Below are positions 17,074-24,933 of a stretch of DNA of 64,000 nucleotides, piece by piece. This DNA comes from Aquabacter sediminis. GTDB lineage: Bacteria; Pseudomonadota; Alphaproteobacteria; Rhizobiales; Xanthobacteraceae. Below the pieces are notes generated by a model that made no database searches, had not been told where the DNA came from, and saw only the letters and a program-made list of their open reading frames with translations. The stretch covers positions 591,401 to 655,400 of the forward strand of contig NZ_JARBFX010000001.1 of the NCBI RefSeq assembly GCF_028863665.1, given 5' to 3'. Position numbers and translations under genes: made by a program. The first letter of the stretch is position 1. Every line of letters starts with the position of its first letter.

Positions 17074-17979
17074 ATGGCGACCATACCCAACCTGTACCTG
17101 AAATGGCGGCTGTTCCGGGAACTGATCGGCGTGCCGCAATCCGACGCGCAGATCGGCTCCGTCATCTTCGGCGAGGGGCGCGACGGGGCGCAGAAATTCT
17201 CCAAGCTGCTGTATGGGGATTATGGCTGCTCGGCCGAGATCGCCGACGTGCTGGCGGATTTCATCAACCGGCGCCTGGACCTCTCGCGCAAGAGCCGGGG
17301 TCTTGCACCGCTTGGCACGGAGGGGCTTTCGCCCGCCGACCTGTCCGGCAACGTGTACGATTTTGCGCGCAGGATCGCCGAGGCAGGCGCGGTGACGGAC
17401 GCCACAGCCCTCGACCGCGCGCAGGACGCCCTGCTCCAGGAGATCACCCCTGCGCCGGCCTCAACCAGCATGCCCCGCCTGGTGGTGGAGCAGTATGCGA
17501 TGGGCCGGTTCTTCGAGCCGTTCGTGTCGTCGGACGATGAGGGCCCCGTGGTGTTCGTGCCCGGCAAGCATAAGGGCCGCCTCGCTGTCGTCGGCATCGA
17601 TCGCGAACCCGCCATGGCCTACACCTTCCTGGTCCGCGATCCGCGCCCGGCCGGGCAGCGCAGCTGGGATCTCACGTGGGGAGAAACCCTGCGCTGGATG
17701 CCGGCGCCATCCCAGCCGCGTCTGGAGGACGGAACCCTGCCGCTCATGGCGGATGCCTTCCCCGTCTTGCCGGTGAAGGGGCGCTTCATCGCCACCTCCA
17801 TCCTCGTGTGGGACCCCGCCATCCAGCCGCTGCTGGACCCGCGCGGCGCCAATCCCGCGCCCGCCGGTCTGACCGAGGAGGAAACGAGTCGCTTCCTCAC
17901 CAATCTCCGGCGCCTGCAAAAGCGCCGCCCGGACAGTCTCACCGCTTGGGGCGCGGAATATTCCGTCGAGGTCCCGTGA
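17074..17979 (+). CDS. conserved hypothetical cytoplasmic protein in the caspase cluster
   Basis: A 301-residue protein without signal peptide or membrane segment. The N-terminal 100 residues are helical and contain GVPQSDAQIGSVIFGEGRDG followed by YGDYGCSAEIADVLADFINR, reminiscent of a regulatory HTH or death-fold-like helical bundle, though no confident match can be named. The C-terminal half is beta-rich (VVFVPGKHKGRLAVVGIDRE, FLVRDPRPAG, FIATSILVWDP). It is divergent from the secreted-protein gene at 16898 and convergent with the one at 17989. An in-frame ATG at 17056 is an alternative start. As one of few cytoplasmic products beside the caspase, it could be an adaptor; that is speculation. 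Confidence 0.65.
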   Translation: MATIPNLYLKWRLFRELIGVPQSDAQIGSVIFGEGRDGAQKFSKLLYGDYGCSAEIADVLADFINRRLDLSRKSRGLAPLGTEGLSPADLSGNVYDFARRIAEAGAVTDATALDRAQDALLQEITPAPASTSMPRLVVEQYAMGRFFEPFVSSDDEGPVVFVPGKHKGRLAVVGIDREPAMAYTFLVRDPRPAGQRSWDLTWGETLRWMPAPSQPRLEDGTLPLMADAFPVLPVKGRFIATSILVWDPAIQPLLDPRGANPAPAGLTEEETSRFLTNLRRLQKRRPDSLTAWGAEYSVEVP

Positions 17980-17988
17980 GCGGGCCGA

Positions 17989-18423
17989 TCATTTGACGTA
18001 CCTATTGATGTCCCGCACATAATCGACCAGCAATTCCCGGGCGTTCTTCACCCCGGAATTGCTGTCCGAGCAGCCGTAAATTTCCGAGAAGGCCTTGCCA
18101 TCAAGCATGCCGGGCCGGATCTGCGTGGCGACAATCTGCTGCTTTGTGGGATCGTTCACGAGCCGGTTCATGCGCTCGCCGAAGGCGTCCTCCTCGGCCT
18201 TTGTGAGGCCCGGACAACGCAGGAAGAAGGACGTGGCGAAGCCGAGGAGATAGTCGGCGCGCCGGTTGCTCTCCTCCGGCGTTATTCCGCTGAGGTCACC
18301 CGCAACCCCCATGGTGAGGCGCATCACCATGCGCAGATCCTGGAAATTGCCCTTGACCTCCTGGGCCTGCACGCCCGATGCGGCGGCGAGCAGCAGCAGT
18401 GTGGCGGGAATGATGCGCTTCAT
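17989..18423 (-). CDS. small exported helical protein of unknown function
   Basis: A 144-residue protein beginning MKRIIPATLLLLAAASGVQAQ, a clean signal peptide. The mature region is mainly helical, with LLGFATSFFLRCPGLTKAEE and FSEIYGCSDSNSG placing two cysteines about 55 residues apart, similar to the protein at 16431-16898. The start at 18423 follows GGAGATC. The gene is convergent with the 17074 gene (nine bases between stops). Family not recognised; secreted stress or interaction protein is a guess from context only. Confidence 0.72.
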   Translation of the reverse strand: MKRIIPATLLLLAAASGVQAQEVKGNFQDLRMVMRLTMGVAGDLSGITPEESNRRADYLLGFATSFFLRCPGLTKAEEDAFGERMNRLVNDPTKQQIVATQIRPGMLDGKAFSEIYGCSDSNSGVKNARELLVDYVRDINRYVK

Positions 18424-18511
18424 GGGACGATCTCCGTTCGTGTGACGTGACACTCGCGGCTCCGTGCTTTTGCAGCCATTGCCGCCCGTTGCCGGCGCTT
18501 GCTTCGCAAAC

Positions 18512-20824
18512 CTAATGGAGCCACCGGCGTCTGCGCTGCTGAGACGCGGTCTTGGACACCAACCATGGCTCCAGGCGTCCATTACGGGCGACATAATCAA
18601 CATTCGGCGCGATGCCGTCCTGCCCCACGAGACCACAAACCCATTGCCCGCTGCGCTCATCCCGCGCAACCAGCAAGGCATACTTATCGCCTCTGACGCG
18701 CCCATGCCGGGCCACCACCACGGACATCCTGCCACCTTGGGCCTGGACCGAACCCTTGCCGGCGCCGATGGCGACGCCCGCACCGCCGCATACCGCGACA
18801 CCCGCGGCCATCACCACCGAAACCCCTCTGAGTCCGGTGGCGGTCGCCGAACCGCCGTCCCGGCTTGCGACGGCGACGCCGCGCGGCCCGGCAACAGCCT
18901 GCCCGCCTGTGATACCCCCGTGAATGCCGACCTCGTCGCCGGGGACCAATCTGCTCCAGGCGATACTACTGTAGTGATCCGAAACAGCGCGGCCGCTTTC
19001 GCAGATGGCAACGCCCTTCACGTACGCGTACGCCACACCGTGCCCGAAGGCACAAGCCATGCCCCCCCATGCCGCATGCGCTTCTCCACCGCAGATGGCC
19101 CAGCCGTACTCTCGCGCGATGGCAAGGGAGGGTTGCGCCCCAATGGCCCGGTCCCCCCGCAACACAACGACGTCCGGCTTATCGAGGGGAGGGCGTTCCG
19201 TTTCGTCCACCATCTCGGGAGGCTTGGGGACCTCCACGAAGCCGACCGGAATTCGGGCGGTTTCGCCCCGTTTAGCCAACGCCACGCGAGATCCCCATTG
19301 CGGGTCCTTGCCAAGGGCACAGAGGACGGCGAGCGCGCCGCGCAAGGTGCCACGGTAGAGCGTCGTACCCGAGCGGAATGCGACGACACCGCCCTGTTCC
19401 TGGCACACCTCGTGGGCGCCCTCCACCCGGACAAGCGCGCACGGCGCGCCAGGTTGCAAGCCGGCGTCTCCCTGGCCCCAGGGCGCGCCGAGCCACCAGC
19501 CGCCATCGGTGCGCCCCGCCTTCAGGTCGGCATCCGGAATGGCGCGGGTGAGGACGACAAGGTCCGCCTCTCCGATTGCTTCCTTGAGAATGAATGCTTC
19601 GGAATCATGGGAGAACGCCTCGTCCCACCAGGGACGTTGCGTGCCGAAGAAGGGGAAGTCCTTCGTCTCTACGGAGGGCTTTGGGCTGTCATCCGGCGGT
19701 AAATACTCCGTCTCAAGCTCGTCAACGCTATCGAAATAGCTGCGCGTGAGATCCGGGATAAGGCGAAAACCGCGCTCGGTATATTCGTAAACCGCGCCGG
19801 CGCGGACCTCTTCGGACTCTGTCGAAATGGACCTGGCGCCCCTCCATTGGCCCGCGAAGCGCTCCCGGAAGATCAGGGTGGCATTTCGCCCGAGCCATAT
19901 AAGTGTGCCGGGCTCAAGCGGAGGGCGATGGATCGCGAGAGCGTCATCGCTCACGACGACAGTCTTGACGGGCATGATCGCCACCCCAATCCCCTCCGGC
20001 CCGACGAACATCTGGCCGCCAACCTGCAAGACCACCACCGATCCGCGGCCCCCTTTGACGGCACATTCGGCCTCCTGGGCTATGGCAACCCCGCTGTCCC
20101 CAACCTCTGCCATGCCGCCGCTGTCCCCAACCTCTGCCATGCCGCCGCTGCCAGCCCGCCTGACCGCCACGCCCCCATTTCCTGCTTTAGCGACACCGCC
20201 ATCTCCCGCAACGGCAAGCCCATGGGACCCGGCCAGCGCGGTACCTCGTTCCCCCGCCATCGCCACGCCGAACGCACCGCATTCGGCGCTTCCATAGCGT
20301 CCCGCCTCGGCAAATCCCTCGTCCCCCGCCATGGCGACCCCGTAATCACCAGTCCGGGCCACCCCCGTCTTGTCCTGCAGGCTGCGCAGGGGCGACGATG
20401 CGGCGGCGCCTGATGTCATGGTTGTGAAGACATCAAGGGCGGTGCGCCGGTCGCCGCGATAGACCACGAAGCCGGAGCGGAAACGAACGATCCGCTCCGA
20501 AAGGGTCCCATCCTTGATGAGATCGAGCTTGGCATGATCATCCACATCCAGCTCGATCACCGCCCACAAAGGGCAGGTGAGATGAGCGAGGTAGGCCGGC
20601 CCGGACGCCTCAAGAAGTCCAGTCAGCCAGACCGGAACGGTCCCCTTGGCCGGCACAACCTCGAACCGGCCGAAGGGCGGGATCCGGAGCCACCACCCCT
20701 GGGTCACGCCGCACAGCACGTAAAAGGGGAATGTCTTTAATTCGGGCACGGAAACCTCCAGGCAAGACGATCGGACAGAGGCACGCGCATAATACTGGCT
20801 GAAAGGCTGATACTCACCTGTCAT
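18512..20824 (-). CDS. duplicated GVAxAG-repeat protein (DUF7666-like repeats)
   Basis: A 770-residue protein made of two similar halves. Each half has an N-terminal alpha/beta part with the pattern FRSG..xYRG....AL (residues 115-130 and 483-499), followed by a stretch of short glycine/alanine repeats of the GVAxAG type (about 154-285 and 558-705) that probably forms a stacked beta-solenoid, and then a closing segment with SGQWxx/AGQWRG. The repeats resemble the 'TATAGDEGTATAG' repeats of DUF7666 proteins found in phages and bacteria. No signal peptide is seen. Two adjacent copies of a 27-base unit (20093-20146) show recent slippage. The start at 20824 overlaps the upstream gene by 11 bases, implying coupling. 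Function unknown. Confidence 0.78.
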   Translation of the reverse strand: MTGEYQPFSQYYARASVRSSCLEVSVPELKTFPFYVLCGVTQGWWLRIPPFGRFEVVPAKGTVPVWLTGLLEASGPAYLAHLTCPLWAVIELDVDDHAKLDLIKDGTLSERIVRFRSGFVVYRGDRRTALDVFTTMTSGAAASSPLRSLQDKTGVARTGDYGVAMAGDEGFAEAGRYGSAECGAFGVAMAGERGTALAGSHGLAVAGDGGVAKAGNGGVAVRRAGSGGMAEVGDSGGMAEVGDSGVAIAQEAECAVKGGRGSVVVLQVGGQMFVGPEGIGVAIMPVKTVVVSDDALAIHRPPLEPGTLIWLGRNATLIFRERFAGQWRGARSISTESEEVRAGAVYEYTERGFRLIPDLTRSYFDSVDELETEYLPPDDSPKPSVETKDFPFFGTQRPWWDEAFSHDSEAFILKEAIGEADLVVLTRAIPDADLKAGRTDGGWWLGAPWGQGDAGLQPGAPCALVRVEGAHEVCQEQGGVVAFRSGTTLYRGTLRGALAVLCALGKDPQWGSRVALAKRGETARIPVGFVEVPKPPEMVDETERPPLDKPDVVVLRGDRAIGAQPSLAIAREYGWAICGGEAHAAWGGMACAFGHGVAYAYVKGVAICESGRAVSDHYSSIAWSRLVPGDEVGIHGGITGGQAVAGPRGVAVASRDGGSATATGLRGVSVVMAAGVAVCGGAGVAIGAGKGSVQAQGGRMSVVVARHGRVRGDKYALLVARDERSGQWVCGLVGQDGIAPNVDYVARNGRLEPWLVSKTASQQRRRRWLH
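20093..20146. repeat. 27-base tandem duplication inside the repeat protein gene
   Basis: Two identical, directly adjacent 27-base units (20093-20119 and 20120-20146) encode GGMAEVGDS twice on the minus strand. They show in-frame expansion of the repeat domain. Confidence 0.9.
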
Positions 20825-21248
20825 GGCCCTCCCGTGCAAAGATGGAAGTGATGGACGCAATGGCGGCGCTGACCTCCTCGCTCTCCCTGCCGCGAGAGGA
20901 GAGCCGCATGGCGGCCTCGGTGCCGGTCCGCCGAGAGGCGCGCAGCGTCTTCGCACGCACCTCGACGAAGCCGGGCCGTGCGAGCGCATCGTCCGCCCAG
21001 GCCAGGGTGGAGCGCATGCGCGTTTCCACATCGGCCGGGAAAAGCCGCCAGGCCTTCTGAAGCCCGAGCCCCAGTTCTGCGGCATAGACAAGAGGCGCAA
21101 GCGCATCGAGATGCGCCGAGAGCGGCGCGGCTGGCAGGCGCGGCCGCACGATGAGCGCGGCCGGCAGGGACGGTTTGCTGTCGGCGTTCGCCGTGTTGTA
21201 AGCTCCCGACAGGATAAGAAAAGACAGGATCAGGCGACGGGAGAACAT
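20814..21248 (-). CDS. exported helical protein upstream of the repeat protein
   Basis: A 144-residue protein starting MFSRRLILSFLILSGAYNTANA, which is a signal peptide (possible cleavage after ANA). The mature part is Ala/Arg/Leu-rich and helical, with SAHLDALAPLVYAAELGLG and a C-terminal segment GRESEEVSAAIASITSIF. The start at 21248 was chosen because it begins the signal peptide; an upstream in-frame start would put 16 polar residues before it. The stop codon overlaps the start of the 770-residue repeat protein by 11 bases, so the two are translationally coupled. Family not recognised. Confidence 0.72.
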   Translation of the reverse strand: MFSRRLILSFLILSGAYNTANADSKPSLPAALIVRPRLPAAPLSAHLDALAPLVYAAELGLGLQKAWRLFPADVETRMRSTLAWADDALARPGFVEVRAKTLRASRRTGTEAAMRLSSRGRESEEVSAAIASITSIFAREGHDR

Positions 21249-21453
21249 GTTCGGCCTCGCGTTGACGATGCCGCTCTTCTCCCTGCCACCGGCCAAAGCC
21301 GATATTGCGCGACCTTACCTTTTCTTGATGCCTCTCCCCGCCAGCCTTCATCCGCAACACGGCGCAACGGCGCGCAATAGTGCGACGAAGGGCACTTGAG
21401 CCATTCCTGTCTCCAGCAAACAGCGCATCCCGCGTCGATACAGGAGACACACC

Positions 21454-21714
21454 ATGATCCGCTCCGACACCCTTTTCCGCCTCGGCGTCGTTGCCCTCCT
21501 TGTGGGATCGGCCGCCTGGCTCCGGTGGGAGCCGCAAGAAAAGGCCCACGTAACGTCGGAGAGCGTCGTCGGGCGCACGCTCCAGGGGCAGTCCGCGCCG
21601 GACACCGCACTGAAGACACCGGACACCATCGGCGGAGGGCTCGGGAACCGCTACCTCAACGACTTCCTGGTGAAGGGGGCGGGTGGCGCGGAGGCGGCCA
21701 AGCCGGCGCAGTGA
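21454..21714 (+). CDS. small membrane-anchored or exported protein
   Basis: An 86-residue protein. One hydrophobic helix near the N-terminus (FRLGVVALLVGSAAWLRW, residues 8-25) is either an uncleaved anchor or a signal. The remainder is polar and low in predicted structure (TSESVVGRTLQGQSAPDTAL). GGAGACACACC precedes the ATG. It is divergent from the gene at 21248 and the first of several plus-strand genes for small exported proteins. No family recognised. Confidence 0.6.
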   Translation: MIRSDTLFRLGVVALLVGSAAWLRWEPQEKAHVTSESVVGRTLQGQSAPDTALKTPDTIGGGLGNRYLNDFLVKGAGGAEAAKPAQ

Positions 21715-21852
21715 CGCCCCCGCGGAATAGAAACCAGACAGAAGCCATCGCACAGGGCTCGCCGACGCCTTGAGCAGCTCAATGTCATCCCCGCCGCCAG
21801 GCACGCACGCACGGCTATGGCGGCTGCGCCGGCCGTTTGACCGAGGGATCCA

Positions 21853-22209
21853 ATGTCGATCACCGGACCAGGAAATCGAAGTCTCAACCGATTGATCGCC
21901 CAATCCGGACTTGCAGTGTGCCTCCTTTGCGCGACGACAGCGGCCCAGAGCACAGTGCTGCGCCTCGACGGCGCGGGAGGCTTTTCCTGCCGCGTCCTGG
22001 ATTCTCCCTCAAAGGCGCGCCTGGCCAATGGACGCGCGGCGCTACAATGGAGCCTCGGCTACCTCACCGGCCGTGTCCAGTCGGGCACCGGACAGTCTCA
22101 TCGACGTTTCACCGGCCCGGACGGCATCGCCGCCGAGATCATCGCCTATTGCCGAGCGCATCCCGAGCGACAGATCGCCGATGCGGCGGCGGAGTACTTC
22201 GAGCCCTGA
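21853..22209 (+). CDS. small exported protein, HdeA/Rap1a-like
   Basis: A 118-residue protein with an N-terminal hydrophobic segment (LIAQSGLAVCLLCATTAAQS) consistent with a signal peptide. The mature region contains LQWSLGYLTGRVQSG and a C-terminal IIAYCRAHPERQIADAAAEYF, with one Cys in FSCRV and one in AYCRAHP. This pattern (xxGYxxG ... YCxxHPxxxIxxAA) is that of small periplasmic HdeA/Rap1a-type proteins, which act as acid chaperones or as immunity proteins for T6SS effectors. The assignment to this family is tentative, based on motif pattern alone. Confidence 0.62.
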   Translation: MSITGPGNRSLNRLIAQSGLAVCLLCATTAAQSTVLRLDGAGGFSCRVLDSPSKARLANGRAALQWSLGYLTGRVQSGTGQSHRRFTGPDGIAAEIIAYCRAHPERQIADAAAEYFEP

Positions 22210-22263
22210 CGACCTCTCGTCCGGCGGCTCGGGTTTCAGGATTTCACAGGGGGATTGTCCGCG

Positions 22264-22782
22264 ATGTCCATGATCACCCGGTTTCATATCGCTGGTGCGG
22301 CTGCTGCCGTAGCGGTGCTCCTGTCCCTTCCAGCGGCCGCCCAGAACACTCACTGCGCGATGACGTGCAACAGCACCGACAACGAATGCTACCGGTCCTG
22401 TGCCGGACCGAATTACGCGCCCAGGCCCGGTGGCACTTATGCGCCTGGTAGCGATACCGGGCGTTCCGGAGGCGGATATGGAGCCATCGCGGTCTCCGAC
22501 AGCGACAAGGGCGCCCTGAGCTGGGGAAAATCTTACGGCTATAACTCTCGCTCCCGCGCAGAGGCCGTAGCGGTGCAATTTTGTAAGGCCGAGGGACTTC
22601 CGGGCTGCAAGGTGAGGGTCTGGTTCTCCAACGCTTGCGCCGCCCTCGTGACGACGGGCGATGGCAACTGGTGGGCGTATTGGCGCGGTTCGCTCGCGGC
22701 CGCACGGAGTGCGGCACTCGCGGAGTGCCAGCATGACGCTAAGGGCCGCTGCATGGTGAGGGAGGCGTTCTGCTCACAGTAA
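22264..22782 (+). CDS. exported DUF4189 protein
   Basis: A 172-residue protein with a signal peptide ending around LSLPAAAQ. A cysteine-rich N-terminal segment (CAMTCNSTDNECYRSC) is followed by a DUF4189 domain: YGAIAVSDSDKGALSWGKSYGYNSR, then FCKAEGLPGCKVRVWFSNACAALV and a C-terminal CQHDAKGRCMVREAFC. At least eight cysteines suggest disulfide bonding in the periplasm or outside. The start at 22264 is preceded by ACAGGGGG. DUF4189 proteins are common secreted proteins of unknown role. The gene belongs to the plus-strand series 21454-23782. Confidence 0.85.
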   Translation: MSMITRFHIAGAAAAVAVLLSLPAAAQNTHCAMTCNSTDNECYRSCAGPNYAPRPGGTYAPGSDTGRSGGGYGAIAVSDSDKGALSWGKSYGYNSRSRAEAVAVQFCKAEGLPGCKVRVWFSNACAALVTTGDGNWWAYWRGSLAAARSAALAECQHDAKGRCMVREAFCSQ

Positions 22783-22895
22783 AGCTGGAGCGCGGTCGCG
22801 TAAGCCATCGCAACGCCTGGCAATTCCTTAACCCCGGTCCGCTTGGTCAGGCTGGACACGATGCAACCGGCACCTCCATGCAATAGGAACGTTCG

Positions 22896-23324
22896 ATGCG
22901 ACATCATTCAGCGTATGTCTTGCTCATCGCCTCGACCCTTTTCGTTCCGACTTTGCCGGCCAGCGCCCAGTCCGGCTCGCCGCTCGCCGCCGGCGGCTGC
23001 TGGATGGTGTTGCCCAAGGGCGAAAAGCCCGAACGCACCAATGCCGCCGAAATCCTCTGTCTTCAACGGGACGGCTCCGGCCGTGTCCGCGAAAGCCAGT
23101 TCTATGGCGACGTCGCTGCCTGTGCCCGCGTGACGTACCGCACGAGCAACGGTCCTACCCTGGTCGGGATCGATTTCAGCGCCTGCACCAATGGCGCACC
23201 AAGTCATAACCTGCTCTGCGCGAGCAGCGCCGGACGCAAGCCGGTGCCGTGCCTCCAACGGGTGCCTGGCGACGACGAGCCGGTGGAGATGGAGCTCTAC
23301 CCGATCGAGGGGGCGGGGTCGTGA
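22896..23324 (+). CDS. exported cysteine-containing protein of unknown function
   Basis: A 142-residue protein beginning MRHHSAYVLLIASTLFVP with cleavage around ASAQS. The mature part is beta-rich with five cysteines (GGCWMV, ILCLQRDGSG, AACARV, FSACTNG and LLCASS...CLQRV), likely paired in disulfides. It resembles in style other small secreted proteins of this cluster, but I recognise no family. Its stop overlaps the GTG start of the next gene (GTGA), so both are in one operon. Confidence 0.7.
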   Translation: MRHHSAYVLLIASTLFVPTLPASAQSGSPLAAGGCWMVLPKGEKPERTNAAEILCLQRDGSGRVRESQFYGDVAACARVTYRTSNGPTLVGIDFSACTNGAPSHNLLCASSAGRKPVPCLQRVPGDDEPVEMELYPIEGAGS

Positions 23325-23782
23325 GGCCTCTTCTCCTACTCTCTGCCGTGCTGGGCGCGATGCTCGCGCAGCCTGCGTCGGCGGGCGCCTCCGCGTGCCC
23401 GGAGGGCGTCGCCCGGCCGCCTCCGGTGACGGCTGCGATCGAGCGCCCTTTCGGGTTTCGCCTGCACCCCGTCATGGGCATCGCGGTCTTCCAGCCGAGC
23501 ACGGTGTTCCGAACCCGTAGCGGCCAAGTGGTCAGGACCGTGTTGGGCGGCCGGGTCGTGCTGCGCGAAACGAAGCCGGGCATCGGCCGGTTCGTCTGGA
23601 TCCGGCAGCGGGACGGGAGCGAGCTGCGATATGGGCCGCTGGCACGTGCGCGCGTTGTCGTCGGGCGATGCGTTCTGCCAGGCGCCCTCCTTGGGAGGAC
23701 GACCACGTCCACGTTCACACTCGCTTTGCGGCGGAACGGCGCGTGGATCGATCCCGCGCCCTTGTTCAAAGACGGCCGATGA
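23321..23782 (+). CDS. exported LytM/M23-fold protein with lost metal ligands
   Basis: A 153-residue protein starting at GTG 23321 with GAGGGGG upstream and a signal peptide (LLLLSAVLGAMLAQPASAG). The mature part follows the layout of M23 peptidases: FGFRLHPVMGIAVF, then FRTRSGQVVRTVLGGRVV, GIGRFVWIRQRDGSELRYGPL, VVGRCVLPGALLGRTT and FTLALRRNGAWIDPAPLF. The HxGxD motif expected after HPVMG reads FQPST, and the HLHFE-type motif reads FTLAL, so the zinc ligands are absent. It is probably a non-catalytic LytM domain, such as those that bind or activate cell-wall hydrolases. Coupled by a 4-base overlap to the preceding gene. A terminator follows. Confidence 0.72.
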   Translation: MRPLLLLSAVLGAMLAQPASAGASACPEGVARPPPVTAAIERPFGFRLHPVMGIAVFQPSTVFRTRSGQVVRTVLGGRVVLRETKPGIGRFVWIRQRDGSELRYGPLARARVVVGRCVLPGALLGRTTTSTFTLALRRNGAWIDPAPLFKDGR

Positions 23783-23794
23783 CTGACGAAGAAC

Positions 23795-23821
23795 GGCCGA
23801 CGATCATGCGCCGGCCTTTTT
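23795..23821 (+). terminator. rho-independent terminator after the secreted-protein series
   Basis: GGCCG (23795-23799) can pair with CGGCC (23812-23816), followed by five T residues. It begins 13 bases after the stop of the LytM-like gene. Confidence 0.65.
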
Positions 23822-24105
23822 GCTGACCACGGTGAAGGCGTCACGGCGCTAACAAGCGCATCCGACCGGGAATTTCGGCGGAAATCTCGAAGAGGAAGGC
23901 GGCAGCTTCGCCTGGTAACAGATGGGGCATCGGGCCGCCAATTGAAGGCGAGGACGCATTCGTAAGTCGCCTGGCGCCATCCGCTGCGCCTGACTGCCGG
24001 CTTAGGTGACGTTGGAGAATGGCCGAATCCCAAACCCGGCTCTCGCCGAGACGTCGCCGGTACGGCGCAACGCGAGCTGAGTCGAGAAACGAGGCAGCAG
24101 CCGGC

Positions 24106-24933
24106 TTAAACGAAGCCGACCGGGCCGCCCGGCGTCACGGGCGGCCATTTGAGATCGAAGATCAGGAACATCGCAGTCTGGACGGCATCCGGAAAATCAC
24201 GAACCGCCCCCCCGGCGGCGGGGCAAGGCAGGTCGCCGATGGCGGGATCGTCGCGCGAGCGCAGCAGGGCGAGACAGCCGAGCAACAGCGTATGGGTCGG
24301 CAGAGCCACACCGAGTTCGTAAAGGAGCGTCGCATTTGATCGCGCACGCGCCTGCTCGACCAGCTCGCGCAGCGCCTCGGGCGGCGTCCAGACCTGATCG
24401 ACCAGCCCTCGTCGCAGCTCCGGATCGCTCCAGTCGAGCTGGGGGGCGAGGGTTAGCAGAAGCAAGCCGGGGGATGAGGCCGGCTCGACGCTTTCCTTCG
24501 GCTGGGCGAAATCCGCCCAGCCCAGGCCGAGAATGGGAAACAGTCTCTCCGGCAGTCCGAAGACGGCGGCCCCATGCAAGGCATCCGGAACCCTGCCTAG
24601 GGCGACCATATGCAGCGCGCTGAGAAGAAGCTGCGAGGGGCTGAGGCGATGTTGGTAGCAAGCCTCGAGAAACCCTTCAGAGCGTTTCGCGCGCTCACAG
24701 AGCGCTAGGAACGAAGCCGGCGCCTTGTCCCAGTCCACGCCGCGCAGGGCCGCCTGCAAGTCCGGGGTTCGCCAATCGAGGGTGGAGGCGAGCGCAACGA
24801 TGTCCGGCCCGAGGGGCGGATCGTATGGTTCCGGCGGGTAACGGTCGGGCGCCGGCATGCCCGTGGGCCTCGGATGCCTCAGATTCTGGACGATGGTGTG
24901 CAGCGGGGCCAACCAGGTGCTCCAAATGCTCAT
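24106..24933 (-). CDS. hypothetical protein with internal two-fold repeat
   Basis: A 275-residue protein without membrane segments apart from a weakly hydrophobic N-terminus (WSTWLAPLHTIVQNLR). Two helical segments of about 65 residues are related: 47-112 (ALASTLDWRTPDLQAALRG ... LLLSALHMVAL) and 160-225 (TLAPQLDWSDPELRRGLVD ... LLLGCLALLRS), each with LDW-x2-P-[DE]-L. The start at 24933 follows GGAGGCGGCT. It is convergent with the secreted-protein series and may be unrelated to it. No family recognised; an effector or immunity-like role cannot be supported. Confidence 0.65.
   Translation of the reverse strand: MSIWSTWLAPLHTIVQNLRHPRPTGMPAPDRYPPEPYDPPLGPDIVALASTLDWRTPDLQAALRGVDWDKAPASFLALCERAKRSEGFLEACYQHRLSPSQLLLSALHMVALGRVPDALHGAAVFGLPERLFPILGLGWADFAQPKESVEPASSPGLLLLTLAPQLDWSDPELRRGLVDQVWTPPEALRELVEQARARSNATLLYELGVALPTHTLLLGCLALLRSRDDPAIGDLPCPAAGGAVRDFPDAVQTAMFLIFDLKWPPVTPGGPVGFV

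Noticed and set aside
18464..19702. Plus-strand open frame of about 400 codons opposite the repeat protein
   Set aside because: Shadow of the GC-rich repeat gene; no ribosome site or domain.
20093..20146. CRISPR-like tandem repeat
   Set aside because: Only two adjacent copies without spacers, in frame within a coding repeat; no cas genes in the window.
19827..20413. Possible coding repeats on the plus strand in the 20-kb region
   Set aside because: The periodic pattern is the complement of the GVAxAG repeats of the minus-strand gene.
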